Below are positions 35,581-47,500 of a stretch of DNA of 64,000 bases, one piece after another (the stretch's first letter is position 1; each line of letters opens with the position of its first letter). This DNA is from Mastigias papua (lineage: Eukaryota > Cnidaria > Scyphozoa > Rhizostomeae > Mastigiidae), in contig OZ025278.1 of the NCBI GenBank assembly GCA_964019165.1, forward strand, positions 407,001-471,000, in the 5' to 3' direction. Under the pieces are notes generated by a model. That model did not search any database. It had not been told where the DNA came from and saw only the letters and a program-made list of their open reading frames with translations. The translations under genes were made by a program, and so were the position numbers.

Positions 35581-37395
35581 TTCAGTAATTTTGTTAAGGA
35601 GGTGTACCCCTTGCTGCCAGTCCAGACTTATGACTACTTGGAGAGGATGCCATGAGAGGCATCGTATCATTTCACAATCGGAGCACATGACAATGATATC
35701 ATGCCAATAGCTGATTGGTTAGTGGACAGTGCTGCTTTGAGGGGGGTGGGTCTAAGGCTACATGAAGAGGAACCTACAAGTAGAATGCCAAAATATCTGA
35801 AGAACTTATACTACCAAAGAAAAACTCCCTAAGGAACTTTTCAATTTGGAAACTTTTTATACCGGTAGGTGTTATGTTGAAACGTGATAAGGGACATTGT
35901 CTTTGATAGACCTGAGGATCTCTAAATTTAATAAGCTCTCCTCTCGAATAAGCCCCCCTCAAATAGGCCCCCACTCGCAAAATCGTTTCCCACTAATAAG
36001 TCCCCAAGGGCTTAATCGAGTCCTTACGGTATATTGTTTGTTATGCATGTCTCAAAGTGTTTCACTGAGTATGCATCATATCAATTATGCTGGATAGTAT
36101 CACTTGGGGGGCGGGGCTAAAACAGAAGGACGAAGAGTTGTCAAGAGTGGAGCTGATGTCTTTTTGCAACCTCCTCTACATCAACAAAATCTTCAATTTT
36201 GTTAGTACTAGCACGGCATGTCCATCAGCATTTTTCTAAGGAGAATTTAGAGCTGTACATTATTCTCGCAGCTGCCATGTGGAGGAACAGTCTTGATTCT
36301 CACAAGCATAAGCAACAAACACCGGACAAGCAAGCACTGAAATCATGCATGTTTTGCTCCAATACTTAACGGAAATAAAAATTTTTAAATAATATTCTAC
36401 GTTATTAACGTATGGTGTAATTTAAAAGTATTTATATATATACATTATATTTTACATATACATTATATTTTACATTTTTAAGTTTTATATTTTATATTTT
36501 ATATCTATGAAAGATCCTAGTTAAAAATAGGATCTTCTATAGATATAAAATGTAATATATATCCATCTGGTAGATGCTGGTAAGGGAGGGTGCATACACC
36601 CTGGAGCCCGCCTAGACCTTTTGTGGTGCCCGGAGGAAATGAAAAACGGGGAGCCATTCATGACATCACTACGAAATTTGAAAGGTATTGCAATCACCAA
36701 AGAATCTTTTCCATTTCATAACTTTTGGGGTCCCCTTCAGCTTTGGGTCTGTAGCAATTTGCTCCATTCTATATTTCGGGGCCTCTGGTAACCCATGGAT
36801 CAAATGGCATTGCAGGGGGTAGCGTCAGAGCACTTAGTCCCCTGTCGAAATGTGAAGAACTCATTTATAGGAGCTATTTTAGCAGCTCCAGTGCTCTGCT
36901 ATCCGTACCTTAACCCCTCCGTCGGAAGAGTAGGCCCCCGTCGGAAAATTCCTGGCGGCATCCTGATCAGACCTGACCATGAAACACAGAATAGATGACT
37001 CTATTGTCTATTCTGTGCCTGAAGCGTGGAAAACAGACAAAACATACAGTAGTACAAAAATATACCCCAAGGCGTGGCAAAATGATAGATTTTATTGAAG
37101 TTGTACACGAACAGAAAAGCGTTTGTTCGCCGTTGCATCACCAGAACGTAATGATGATCTAAACAACGTGTGAATAAATCTTTATGTGAAATTACCTCTT
37201 GGCCCCACAAGCAGCAAGCAAAAATCTTAAAAACTGTGATTCCACTGTATCTACTAGCATTAAAGACTTTCTGCCAAGGGACTTTGCTGTTTCCTCTCTG
37301 ATCTGGCACAGGAAATCAGGCTCTCTTACGGAGTTTTCCCATATGTATTTTGATATTGGATTGCCATTTAATTGTACGTAGGACTTGCCAGCCAT
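32914..37395 (-). CDS. COMTD1-like O-methyltransferase B, distal first exon form
   Basis: Exon 37196-37395 (MAGKSYVQLNG, KYIWENSVREP, LCQIREETAKSLGRKSLMLV, ESQFLRFLLAACGAKR) ends in a GTAATT donor with the same phase as the proximal first exon, and can splice to the only catalytic exon available downstream (32914-33388). The predicted protein is about 224 residues, soluble and otherwise equivalent to the proximal form. Its ATG is 220 bases from the IMPACT start on the opposite strand, so the two probably share a promoter region. It could instead be the remnant of a third methyltransferase gene that lost its catalytic exon. Confidence 0.65.
33389..35368. other. Intron of methyltransferase B
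   Basis: Non-coding intron between the proximal first exon and the catalytic exon. It contains CAGTGGTTCTTAACTTGGG (33727-33745), which resembles a hAT-type transposon terminus, and a G-rich run followed by ACCC repeats (34930-34998). No exon was recognised. Confidence 0.5.
35581..37195. other. Interval between the two methyltransferase B first exons
   Basis: This holds the putative promoter of the proximal form. A C-rich dispersed repeat (35925-36010, AATAAGCCCCCCTC and AATAGGCCCCCACTC) and an AT-rich perfect hairpin (36497-36550) are the only structures seen. No catalytic exon is present here, so the distal first exon has no private partner. Confidence 0.5.
36497..36550. repeat. AT-rich long hairpin
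   Basis: Two arms pair almost perfectly: TTTTATATCTAT with ATAGATATAAAA, and AAGATCCTA with TAGGATCTT, around an 8-base loop. The surrounding sequence repeats TATATTTTA. It may be a tiny palindromic transposon remnant; no function is implied. Confidence 0.6.
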
Positions 37396-37615
37396 TTTTC
37401 AGTTGATCTTTCGCGTGTTGTTGAGATAAGTTAGGCCACTTGGTTAGCTTTGGTTACAATAGAAATCTTATCATTGAGTCATTTTTGACGATTGAATCAT
37501 ACAGAGTTTATAGAAAAAAGGGGGAATCCCAATAACAAATATCAATAGAGAGGGGAGTACCTTAAAGCAGCATCACAGCATCAACAACATATTTCTCTGT
37601 CATCACAAGAGTATA
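37396..37615. promoter_or_regulatory. Putative bidirectional promoter, methyltransferase B / IMPACT
   Basis: Only 220 bases separate the divergent start codons of the distal methyltransferase B first exon (minus) and IMPACT (plus). Both 5' UTRs and core promoters must fit here or start within the genes. No obvious TATA box is seen. The arrangement is inferred from coordinates only. Confidence 0.5.
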
Positions 37616-38912
37616 ATGGCTGCTGATGTGGATAGATGCGCTGAATTACGCGAGGAAGAGCTTGTGGCTCTTTCAAGCATATATGAAAACAGTTTTTTGC
37701 AGATTTCTGAAAGCTCATTTGAAATACAGATAGTCTGTGATGAGGACAGTTGGTGGTCAATGACTGTTCGAATAACGCTGCCAATGTTTTATCCACAAAT
37801 GGAACGTCCTGTCTATGACGTTTTCGGCGAATGTTTGACAGATGATGACTTATTAAAAATAGGAAATGGTATGGATGAAGTATGGAATGAATATAAAGGA
37901 GAATGTATGCTGTTTGTATGGATAGAGAAATGTAAAAATATCTTGCTTGAGAGGAAAGATAGTTGTTCACAATTCAACGAAGATAGTTCGAATAGACATA
38001 GTAAAGGTAATGGTATTGGGTATGAATATATCGTATCAAATGATAAGGATAGTCATACTTTAATTATATTATACTTTATTATATTACATTATATTATATT
38101 ATATTATATTATATTATATTATATTATATTATATTATATTATATTAGATATATTTTATTTTATGTATCTGTTAGAGAATTGAATAATGTTCTCTTAGAAT
38201 TTTATGCATGCACTAGACATTTTCAGAGTAATAGAAAGAATCCTGCCAGAATTTACCTTAAAAATGCCCTTCCCCACAGCCAATTTCAAAGAATGCAGTC
38301 TGGCATGAATGTACGTATTGAAATTTTGCATATCTTTTTATGTTTGTAGAATTATCACCTGAGAAGGAAAGGAGTAAAAAGGACATTGAAGAAGAAACTA
38401 TGGGTGAAGTGATTCAGTCATATGAACATAGTATTGGAATCATATCTGAAGACCTACAAAATTTAGAGCCTGAACTACCTGAAATCATATCAGGAGAACC
38501 AATTGTTGATAGAAAGAGTATTTTTCAAGGACATGTTGCATATGTTGAGACAGAAGAGGAGGTTTTAAAAGTTGTCCAGAAATTGAAAGAAAACAGAAAG
38601 ATTGCTCGTGCAACTCATAATATTATGGCATATAGGATAGCAGGCTATAGACATAGCACTTTTCTGCAAGATTGTGATGATGATGGTGAAAATGATGCAG
38701 GTGGAAGACTTTTGCATTTGCTTCAGATCCTGAATGCAAAGAATATTGTTGTTGTTGTGAGTAGATGGTATGGTGGAATTCTCCTTGGACCAGACCGTTT
38801 TAAGCACATCAATAACTGTGCCAGGGATCTGATTGTTAACTCTGGTATTTTCACTGAGGTTACCGAGGGTAAAACTACAAAAGGGAAAAGGAAAGGCAAA
38901 AAAAATAGATAG
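37616..38912 (+). CDS. IMPACT: IMPACT homologue (RWD + UPF0029 domains)
   Basis: Exons 37616-38006 and 38350-38912 join in phase 1 to give 317 residues, near the usual 320 of vertebrate IMPACT. Residues about 10-115 form the RWD domain (ELREEELVALSSIYENSF and the YP-containing MFYPQMERPVYDV). The C-terminal half is the IMPACT/UPF0029 domain with DRKSIFQGHVAYV, ATHNIMAYRI, DCDDDGENDAGGRLL and VVVVSRWYGGILLGPDRFKH. Known role: the RWD domain competes with GCN2 for GCN1 and so dampens eIF2-alpha phosphorylation in amino-acid stress. The protein ends in a Lys-rich tail. The intron contains an (ATATT)n-type tract at about 38068-38145. No nearby upstream in-frame ATG competes with 37616. Confidence 0.95.
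38068..38145. repeat. ATATT-type tandem repeat
   Basis: About 15 copies of an imperfect 5-base TATAT/TATTA unit in the IMPACT intron, immediately after the first exon's donor region. The in-frame Ile/Tyr-rich extension it produces is an artefact. Confidence 0.9.
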
Positions 38913-40301
38913 AAGTAGGTTTGTCTGTAGAATAATGTATTCATATCAAATTTTGTGAGTTTAGCAATGACAGTTATGTGCATTCAGGGACATAGCTAAA
39001 GCAGGAGTCATAGGCCAAGGCCCCATTCCCTTTTGCTCAGAAGGATAAAAGTGGCCTGTTCTTGGAAAATTGTGGAACTGTTTATCGTATTTTTGCACCA
39101 TTAGACATGTATGCATTTAAATTGAAAGTAACAAAGTATTTCATTAGTTTCTTAATGCCATATAGTCTTTATAACTATTCAAGTATTCAAGTAGAGGCCA
39201 CAGACCTTATATATATTTCAATTAATATTATTTCTCAGCTCACAATTCTTAACTCACAATTCTGACATCTAAACTTACTTCTAAATATATAGCGTTTTAC
39301 TGAATGATCACCATTACTTAGCAAATATTGATTTTTATAAGCATTACACAGCAGAATCTATAAGTGATAAGCATCATGATGTCAGGAATTGCATGCGTCA
39401 TGCTTAGTTCAGGAATTTCTAAAATGTTCTAGGGGCGCGGAAGCGAGATGAACAACAATAGGACTAATCAATGATGCAATAAATACTAACATGCATTATA
39501 GATCATAATATTGTTTGTACAATCCTTGAAAAGTCTTAACAGAATTATTGACATCAGGTGTTGTGAGTTTATAAATGACGGTTATGTGCACTCACGGGTG
39601 CAACTACTGGGTGGCTCCTTGGGTCAATGTTTCTGACTTTTGTTCAAAAGGATAAACATTGGCCTTGTTTTTGGAAAACCATAAAACCGTTTACCGTATC
39701 TTCTCTGCAAAAAGTTCTTTGTGAGCCGAGTGTGTATTGATCAATCCCTGCCTCCTAAACTTCCTTAGTTGGACCCCTGCTATTCTTATGCATGCTAAGT
39801 TGGCAGCAGTAAGACCAGTGGATTCCAAACTGGGATCCCCGGTCTTTGGGGGACCGGCCGGAAAGGGTCTCAGGGGGACTGCGAGAGGCTACCGTTTCTT
39901 GTTCGGCTCCTTGCTTTATTATGCTCTATCACTGTTGATATTTGTTTTCCGTGAAGGTATAAGTATAAAAACATATATTTAACCCTACAGGGACCCCATT
40001 ATTTGAAAAATTGCGTTGTAGGGGACCGCCACGTAAAATAATTTCACAAGACTTGGGTACCGTTTACTGGAGGATTCAAAAATTGAAGGAAATTTCAAGT
40101 AGTACGCTTACATGATCAGCTTATCGTGAATGCCCCGCAGTCATCCCGCAGAATTCGTTCGAAAATGAAAGTGCCTAGGACATAAAGCAGTTTCCATTCA
40201 ATTCAAGAACTATTGTACATTGGAGCTATTTTGTGATTGCAGGTTGTTGTGAGGGCGTTACGAGTAGTTAGGTTGTTGAACTAGGCGATACAGAAACAGC
40301 G
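38913..40301. other. Spacer between IMPACT and MGST1-like copy 1
   Basis: No exon is seen. The interval carries two of three copies of a dispersed repeat (38928-39095 and 39539-39715; the third is at 43828-44010), sharing TTTTGTGAGTTT, TGACAGTTATGTGCA and AACTGTTTATCGTAT-type segments. The left border of the tandem segmental duplication is at 39185. A sequence like a hAT terminus (CCAGTGGATTCCAAACTGGG, 39825-39844) is followed by GGGGGACC-type repeats. The MGST1 copy 1 promoter must lie near 40200-40300. Confidence 0.5.
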
Positions 40302-43276
40302 ATGGGAAACATGAATTTAGATAACCCGCTTTTTGCATCCTATGTATTCTATGCATCAATTTTGGCACTGAAGACATTGTTTATGAGCATCTGGACATCA
40401 AAACATAGATTAGCCAAGAAGGTATCGTACTAATATAATTCATTGCAGAAACGGTTTTGATCATATTTGGATACGTCCTGATAGTATGTTGTTGTTTTGA
40501 TATCTGTATACTAGTTTTGATTGCCGAACAACCAGCGATCTCTTGTGATCCATTTAGTTAATTACAATCTTTATCAGGCCTGACCAATATATCTTTATTA
40601 TAAATGTCTTTATTACAATCTTTACAAGGCCTGACCTCTAAATCATCAACTGAGAATCTTGTAATATTGACTACCTTATAAGTTTTCCCATTTCAACATG
40701 CCCAGTTATATTATCTCGTTAGAAGTATCACCAAACGGTAAGCAGATCCTATCTAGATATTTTTATTTTTGTTGATAAACTCAAGTTTGTGATTTCGCAG
40801 AGAAGTTACTGATTGTTTTTGGGACACGACATGACTCAGCACTTTTTGCATTCGTACGCCCCAATCGAAGGCCCGCGCAGTTGAACACTGTTCTCTATAC
40901 AGCAAGATAATTGCGCCGAACTGTCCTATGAGGTGCGTGCTTGCACAAGGCACATAAAATGAAGATAAACTGTTGGACGGGAAAAGCCTCCCAGATGCGG
41001 AATCACAATATCTTCCTTGTATCCCAAATGTTTTTCATGGCTGTTTTGTTTGGCGTCCTAGCTGGTATGGGCTTTTGCCGACTTGAATACTAATACACAG
41101 CCCCATTGTTGAGAACATTTATTGCCCTAAGCATAGGAGGTGGGAGGGCTGGGGACTTCAGGCCGCTGAAGTCTCACCCAATTTGGAAGGGAGTCCAGTT
41201 CACTCGAGGACATTCTTCAGGACAAACAAGAGTTTCCCTAAAAATAACTACATCCCAATACGGCTACGATAGTCCTCAAAAGCCCTAGGACACTTTGCAC
41301 TCTTTGTATCCTGCAATGAACTTTCCTCCCCCTCCCCCCCTGAAACAATGTTGGTTTTTTCGAAAAGTATATGCGACCTCGAATGCGACAATGGGAAAAT
41401 ACCATGTGTACGCCAAATTCATGTGTCCCACAAACGAACCAACATTGCTCTACGGGGGGAAGGTATTGCGTGTATTTAGCAACGATGACAATATGTAGAG
41501 GACAATGGTTTTTGCCAGTTGTTTGTAAATGTCCCAAGGAGTTTTGGCGAGTATCGTAGATAATAACTATTCGGGCAGCAGATCATTGAGACCTTTGTTA
41601 CCGGGACCACCCCTAGAGACTTCAAGGAGGGACTGTAGCCAAGTTGGTTTGCTGACCAGAGTGAGGGTAGCCAATACGCTTGGAAGCCGCGAGAATATAT
41701 TTTGTCGTATAATTTTCCGATTGGACCTTATTTTGTGAGAGTGTCACATCTCCAATGTAAGGATGGTCCTGTGTCATTTAGGAAGCGTAGGTCTACCGAT
41801 AAAGCTGAAGCACTGGTTATTTTACTGAACTTCTTTACGCTATAGGTACCACCATGTGCTCTATTGACAGGGCTTGAGTCCTATTCTTATGTATTTCAAT
41901 GATAGCACACAATACTAAAACAATAACCAAGCTTATTAGCCACAATCCTTGTTTATGTGATTAGTATGAATCGGTCAACATTTCACCCATTGTGCTTTCC
42001 ATTTGCGGCGGACCCGGAGGGGGCCTTTACCCCACCCTTTCTTGCAAATATACCTTAGTACCTATTTTAGCACCCTCTATACCCCGGCGCTGTTCTTTTC
42101 CCACTAGAGCCACCTCCCTTAAAAGTGGTTCTCCGCCCTTGCTAACTGTTGTCTGTTTCTTTACTGCCGAGCGGTACTATCTGTATCTAGCTTTTTGCAG
42201 CTATACAAATGAACTCATAACATTTGAGGGTAGATTGCTTATTAGCTGAGCCAGGGTGCTCATTATAAGTAGGGCGTACCCTTTTGTTATACGAGAGTTT
42301 TTTGCCCTCTCCTACAACTTTCTAAGCCTTTTAGTCGAATTCAAATTGGTATGTAAGTATGAAGTTTTGCAACATTTTTCAGATTTTCCCCGTACCAGAA
42401 GATTATAAGGACCATGCTGAAAAGGTCAAATCGGCGGGATTAGTTGATGAGGACATAGAACGCGTAAGAAGGTAGATGTCTTTGCACATCTTGGTTGCTA
42501 AGTTACAATTGTTACGCATTTGACACAAAAACTTAGACATTGTGAAGGAGCACCTATAGCTGTCGTCGTCTTGCTGTCTGTCTCACAGCTGATGATATTT
42601 ATCAATCAATTGTTTGTTTATCAGATATGACATCGTGATTTACAGGCATATTTAGTACAACAATGGTTTGTTCTTTCTTCTAGAGCCCATTTGAATGACT
42701 TGGAAAACATCTTACCATTTCTCATCACTGGCTTTCTATTTGTGCTAACTGACCCAAATATCGTCGTTGCAAAGTGGATCTTCCGAATTTTCACCATTGC
42801 TCGTTTTTCATTCACAATCGGATACCTGAACGGCATCGCTCCTCTGCGTGGGTTTGGTGGTTTCTTACCCAGCATGCTTTGCAATGTTGTGATGACCGTA
42901 ATGGTGCTGAAAAGCGCTTGGTGCAATTTTTAAATTATTGTAGCATTTACATAAACCAGATGATGGAACATCATAGTGTTTAGGGACATTTGGTAATCCC
43001 TTCCTTCATGTTTTATGCTTATTAGTGCAATTTTTAGATACGAAATGAAAGTCTGCTTGACAGCATTTTGGTAGAGATTGTAACGCTATGTTTAATTCTG
43101 TTTCTGATCGTTAGAATATGTTGCTTGTTATAATTGCTGTTCTTGAGTAAAGAGAATACAACTACAAAAAAATAAAAGTACCGCGGAAAGAATGGATAGA
43201 GGTAGAGTCATCTTTGGAATTGTTGGGAACTTGCTTTTCCGTAATGAATAACTTTGCGATGATTGGCAAGGAACTT
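39185..43276. repeat. Tandem segmental duplication, unit 1
   Basis: Starts at ATTCAAGTAGAGGCCACA and runs to just before the same motif recurs at 43277. It contains a whole three-exon MGST1-like gene with its upstream region, and is directly repeated downstream with mismatches and small indels throughout. It has 1,961 bases in intron 1, against 4,556 in unit 2. Confidence 0.85.
40302..42933 (+). CDS. MGST1: MGST1-like microsomal glutathione S-transferase, copy 1
   Basis: Exons 40302-40421, 42383-42471 and 42684-42933 give 152 residues, against 155 in vertebrate MGST1. It is a MAPEG-family membrane protein with about four hydrophobic helices and the signature ERVRRAHLNDLENILPF, which spans the exon 2-3 junction and belongs to the glutathione-binding region. 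Known role: ER and outer mitochondrial membrane glutathione transferase and peroxidase acting on electrophiles and lipid hydroperoxides. A short minus-strand frame over exon 3 is a shadow. AATAAA at about 43169 is a plausible polyadenylation signal. A close paralogue lies 4.3 kb downstream in the same orientation. Confidence 0.92.
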
Positions 43277-43293
43277 ATTCAAGTAGAGGCCAC

Positions 43294-43508
<215 letters not shown>

Positions 43509-44590
43509 TAACATTATGTCTCAGCTCACAATTCTTAACTCACAATTCCGACATCTAAACTTACTTCTAAGTATGTAGCGTTCTACTGAATGATCACCAT
43601 TATTCAGCAAATATTGATTTTTATAAGCATTACACAGCAGAATATGTAAGTGATAGGCATCATGATGTCAGGAATTGCATGCGTCATGCTTAGTTCAGGA
43701 ATTTCTAAAATGTTCTAGGGGCACGGAAGTGAGATGAACAACAATAGGCCTAATCAATGATGCAATAAATACTAAAATGCAGTATAGATCATGATATTGT
43801 TTGTACAATCCTTGAAAAGTCTTAACAGAATGATGTATTCACATCACGTTTTGTGAGTTTATAAATGACGGTTATGTGCACTCACGGGTGCAACTACTGG
43901 GCGGCTCTTTGGGTCAATGTTTCTGACTTTTGTTCAAAAGGATAGACATTGGCCTTGTTTTTTGGACAGCTGAAAAGCCATAAAACCGTTTACCGTATAT
44001 TCTCTTCAAAAAGTTGTTTGTGAACCGAGTATGTATTGATTAGTCCCTGCCTCCAAAACTTCCTTAGTTGGGCCCCTGGATTTCCTATGCATATTTAGTT
44101 GGCAGCAGTTCGATCAATGGATCCCAAACTGGGACCCCCGTTCTTTGGGGGACCGGACCGGAAAGGGTCTCAGGGGGGCTGCGAGAGGCTACCGTTTCTT
44201 GTTCGGCTCGTTGCTTTATAATCCTCTATCACTGTTGATATTTGTTGTCCGTGAAAGTATAAGTATAAAAACATATATTTAACCACACAGGGACCCCATT
44301 ATTTGAAAATTTGCGTTGTAGAGGACCGCCATGTAAACTAAATTGAAAACGTTTGTGTACTGCTTACTGGAGGATTCAACATTGAAGGAAATGGTATGCT
44401 CACATGACCAGTCCCTCGTGAATGCCCCCGCAGTCATCCCGTAGACGTGATTCGAGAACGGAAGTGCCTAGGACTTAAAAGAGTGTTCAAGTCACGAACT
44501 ATTGTACATTGGAGCTATGTTGTGATTGCGGGTTGTTGTGAGGCCGTTACGAGTAGTTAAGTTGTTTGACTAGGCGATACACAAGCAGCG

Positions 44591-47500
44591 ATGGGAAACA
44601 TGAATTTAGATAACCCGCTTTTTGCATCCTATGTATTCTATGCATCAATTTTGGTACTGAAGACATTGTTTATGAGCTTCTGGACAGCAAAACATAGAAT
44701 AGCCAAGAAGGTATCTTAGTAATATAATTCATTGCAGAAATGGTTTTAATCATATTTGGATACATACCAATAGTATGTTGTTGTTTTGATATCTGTATAC
44801 TTGTTTTGATTGCCGAAAAACCAGCGAGCTCTTGTGATCCATTTAGTTAATTACAATCTTTATAAGGCCTGACCTATATATCTTTATTATAAATGTCTTT
44901 ATTACAATCTTTACAAGGCCTGACCTCTAAATCATCAACTGAGAATCTTGTAATATTGAATACCTTATAAGTTTTCCCATTTCAACATGCCCAGTTATAT
45001 TATCTCGTTAGAAGTTTCACCAAATGGTAGGCAGATCCTATCTAGATATTTTTATTTTTGTTGATAAACTCAAGGTTGTGATTTCGCAGAGAAGTTACTG
45101 ATTGTTTTTGGGACACGACATGACTCAGCACTTTTTGCATTCGTACGGCCCAATCGAAGGCCCGCGCAGTTGAGCACTGTTCTCTATACAGCAAGATAAT
45201 TGCGCGTAACTGTCCTATGAGGTGTGTGCTTGCACAAGGCACATAAATGACGATGCACTGTTGAACGGGTAAAGCCTCCCAGATGCGGAAGCACAATATC
45301 TTCCTTGTATCCCAAGTGTTGTTCATGCCTGTTTTGTTTGACGTCTTGGCTGGTGTGAGCTTTTGCCGACTTGACTACACAGCCCCATTGTTGAGAACAT
45401 TTATTGCCCTAAGCATAGGAGGTGGGAAGGCTGGGGACTTCAGTCCGCTGAGGACTCCCCTAAGTCAGCAGAAGTCCAGTTCACTCGAGGACTTTCTTCT
45501 AGACAAAGAAGAGTTTTCCCTTAAAATAACTGCATCCCAATACGGCTACGATAGTCGCCAAAAGCCCTAGGACACTGCACTTTTTGTATCCTGCAATGAA
45601 CTTTCCTCCCCCTCCCCCCCCCTGAAACAATGTTGGTTGTTTCGAAAAGTACATACGACCTCACATTGGACAATGGGACAATACCACGTGTACGCCAAAG
45701 TCATGTGTCCCACAAACGAACCAACAGTGCTCTACGGGGGGAAGGTATTGCGTGTAGTTAGCAACGATGACAATATGTAGAGGACAACGTGTTTATATCA
45801 TAGAAATAGGAGGACTAGAATGCGCGCTCTATTGTTTCGCTTTTGTCTGGTATGTAATACCCATGAGGAGCAAAGATGGTACCAACACGTTGGCAAAAGA
45901 ATGTTACGGGCTATGCTGTCAAATGGTGTTTTCAATCTATTTGGACTAATATTGAACCTATGTAGACTGTAAATGCAATTTTCGGTGTGGTGAAGAAATA
46001 AGATTATCGGTAAGTGCCTTCAGAGTTTGAAAATTACCTTTTCTGTTGCGATTCCATCGCTTTTCAAAAGTTTGTTATATGGGCCTTAGGGTTTGTATCC
46101 TGTTCTTTAATGCCCCTAGAGATCCAAACAGTGACAGATTAACTAAGGATAAAATATCCACAACGTAAGTCAAAATTACTTTGTTTCATAGCTAGTTGAA
46201 CCACTTAAGAAAAGTACTTTTAAGCGAAACATAAATCTTTGACAGGATAGGCCAAGTACTTTCTAGAGGGGTAGTGCAAATGTGGATAATAAGAATCTAT
46301 GTATGTTTTAGCATTGAACCATTCCATACAGTTGAAGACTCAGGATTTCAAATAGTTGTCAACTATCAGGTAGTTGTGTGTCAGCTGCAGATATATCGGA
46401 GGTACCCGCATCAATTGTATACATCTAGGCTATTGTGCATGCCATGCGGCCTACTCTGGAGATAAGATATCCAAGGAGGAGTACATCTTTTTCTAGGAGT
46501 ACTGGCATGAAAATTATTGATGTTGGTGCTGCAGTACAGGGAAACGATAACAGCATGACCTATACGTGTGTCATATTGGCGTGAGTGCAAAGTAACTTGG
46601 TGAATCTCCGGCGTGAGCATTACACGGAGTGCACCTAGGCAACTGGGTTGTATCCTAATCAAAGACATGGACATAAGGGACGGGTCATTACTTACTTGTG
46701 GGGAGGGATGGAAGACATTCTCATATTGTTGACGGAATTTTCGTCCCCCCCCTCTTAGATTTATGTAAAAAGTTTGGTCCCTACTCCAAGATTTCAGAAG
46801 AAACTCCATACTCCTTCGTTTAAAGTGCTCTTTATTTCTCATTCCCTCTCTCTGAGTGTGCAGAATTTTGGTCCTCCTCCTAGACGTCTTCCACCCCCTC
46901 CCCTGAAAGAATTACTGACCAGCCCCTAAGTAGCTGTTAATTGAGAGTCCATATAGCTTCCTAGGGGTAGTTTTGCTCCATACTTTAGCTGCATAACTGT
47001 GTGATTGTTGTACCAACCCAATTTACTTGTACTTTTTGAGAAATATATTATGTTTTTGAGAAGTATATTATGTATATGAACAATATACAGTGTCTTTAAG
47101 GAATAAATGAAATTTCTAAAAATGTGTTATTTTTGAGAAATACAATTTTTGACAAATGTAGTATTTCAATATGATTCTGAAAAGGCTATGATTCAGAACA
47201 TAATTACCAAACAACATGCCATGAAAACGAATAAGTTGGTGGACATATCATTCATGAGAAGTGTAATATCATTAGCAGCCTTGTTATCTTTGAATTTTTA
47301 TATTCTCAGATTTAATAAAAATGCAATGAGAGAAGAAATAGAATGGAACAATGCTTAGTCACAAGATTTTTGCATTCTTTTGATGTCTTTTCTACAGAGG
47401 AATGGTAGGATGTTCCCACATGTATCACTGCATTCCTGGCATGTTTAATGCTTTGAAGTATGCCAAATAAACCATGAATTTTACTCTCTTGCTTCAAGAT

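Noticed and set aside
46411..46842. 143-codon minus-strand frame inside the transposon
   Set aside because: It shows no transposase motif and no recognisable domain, so I did not call it a gene.
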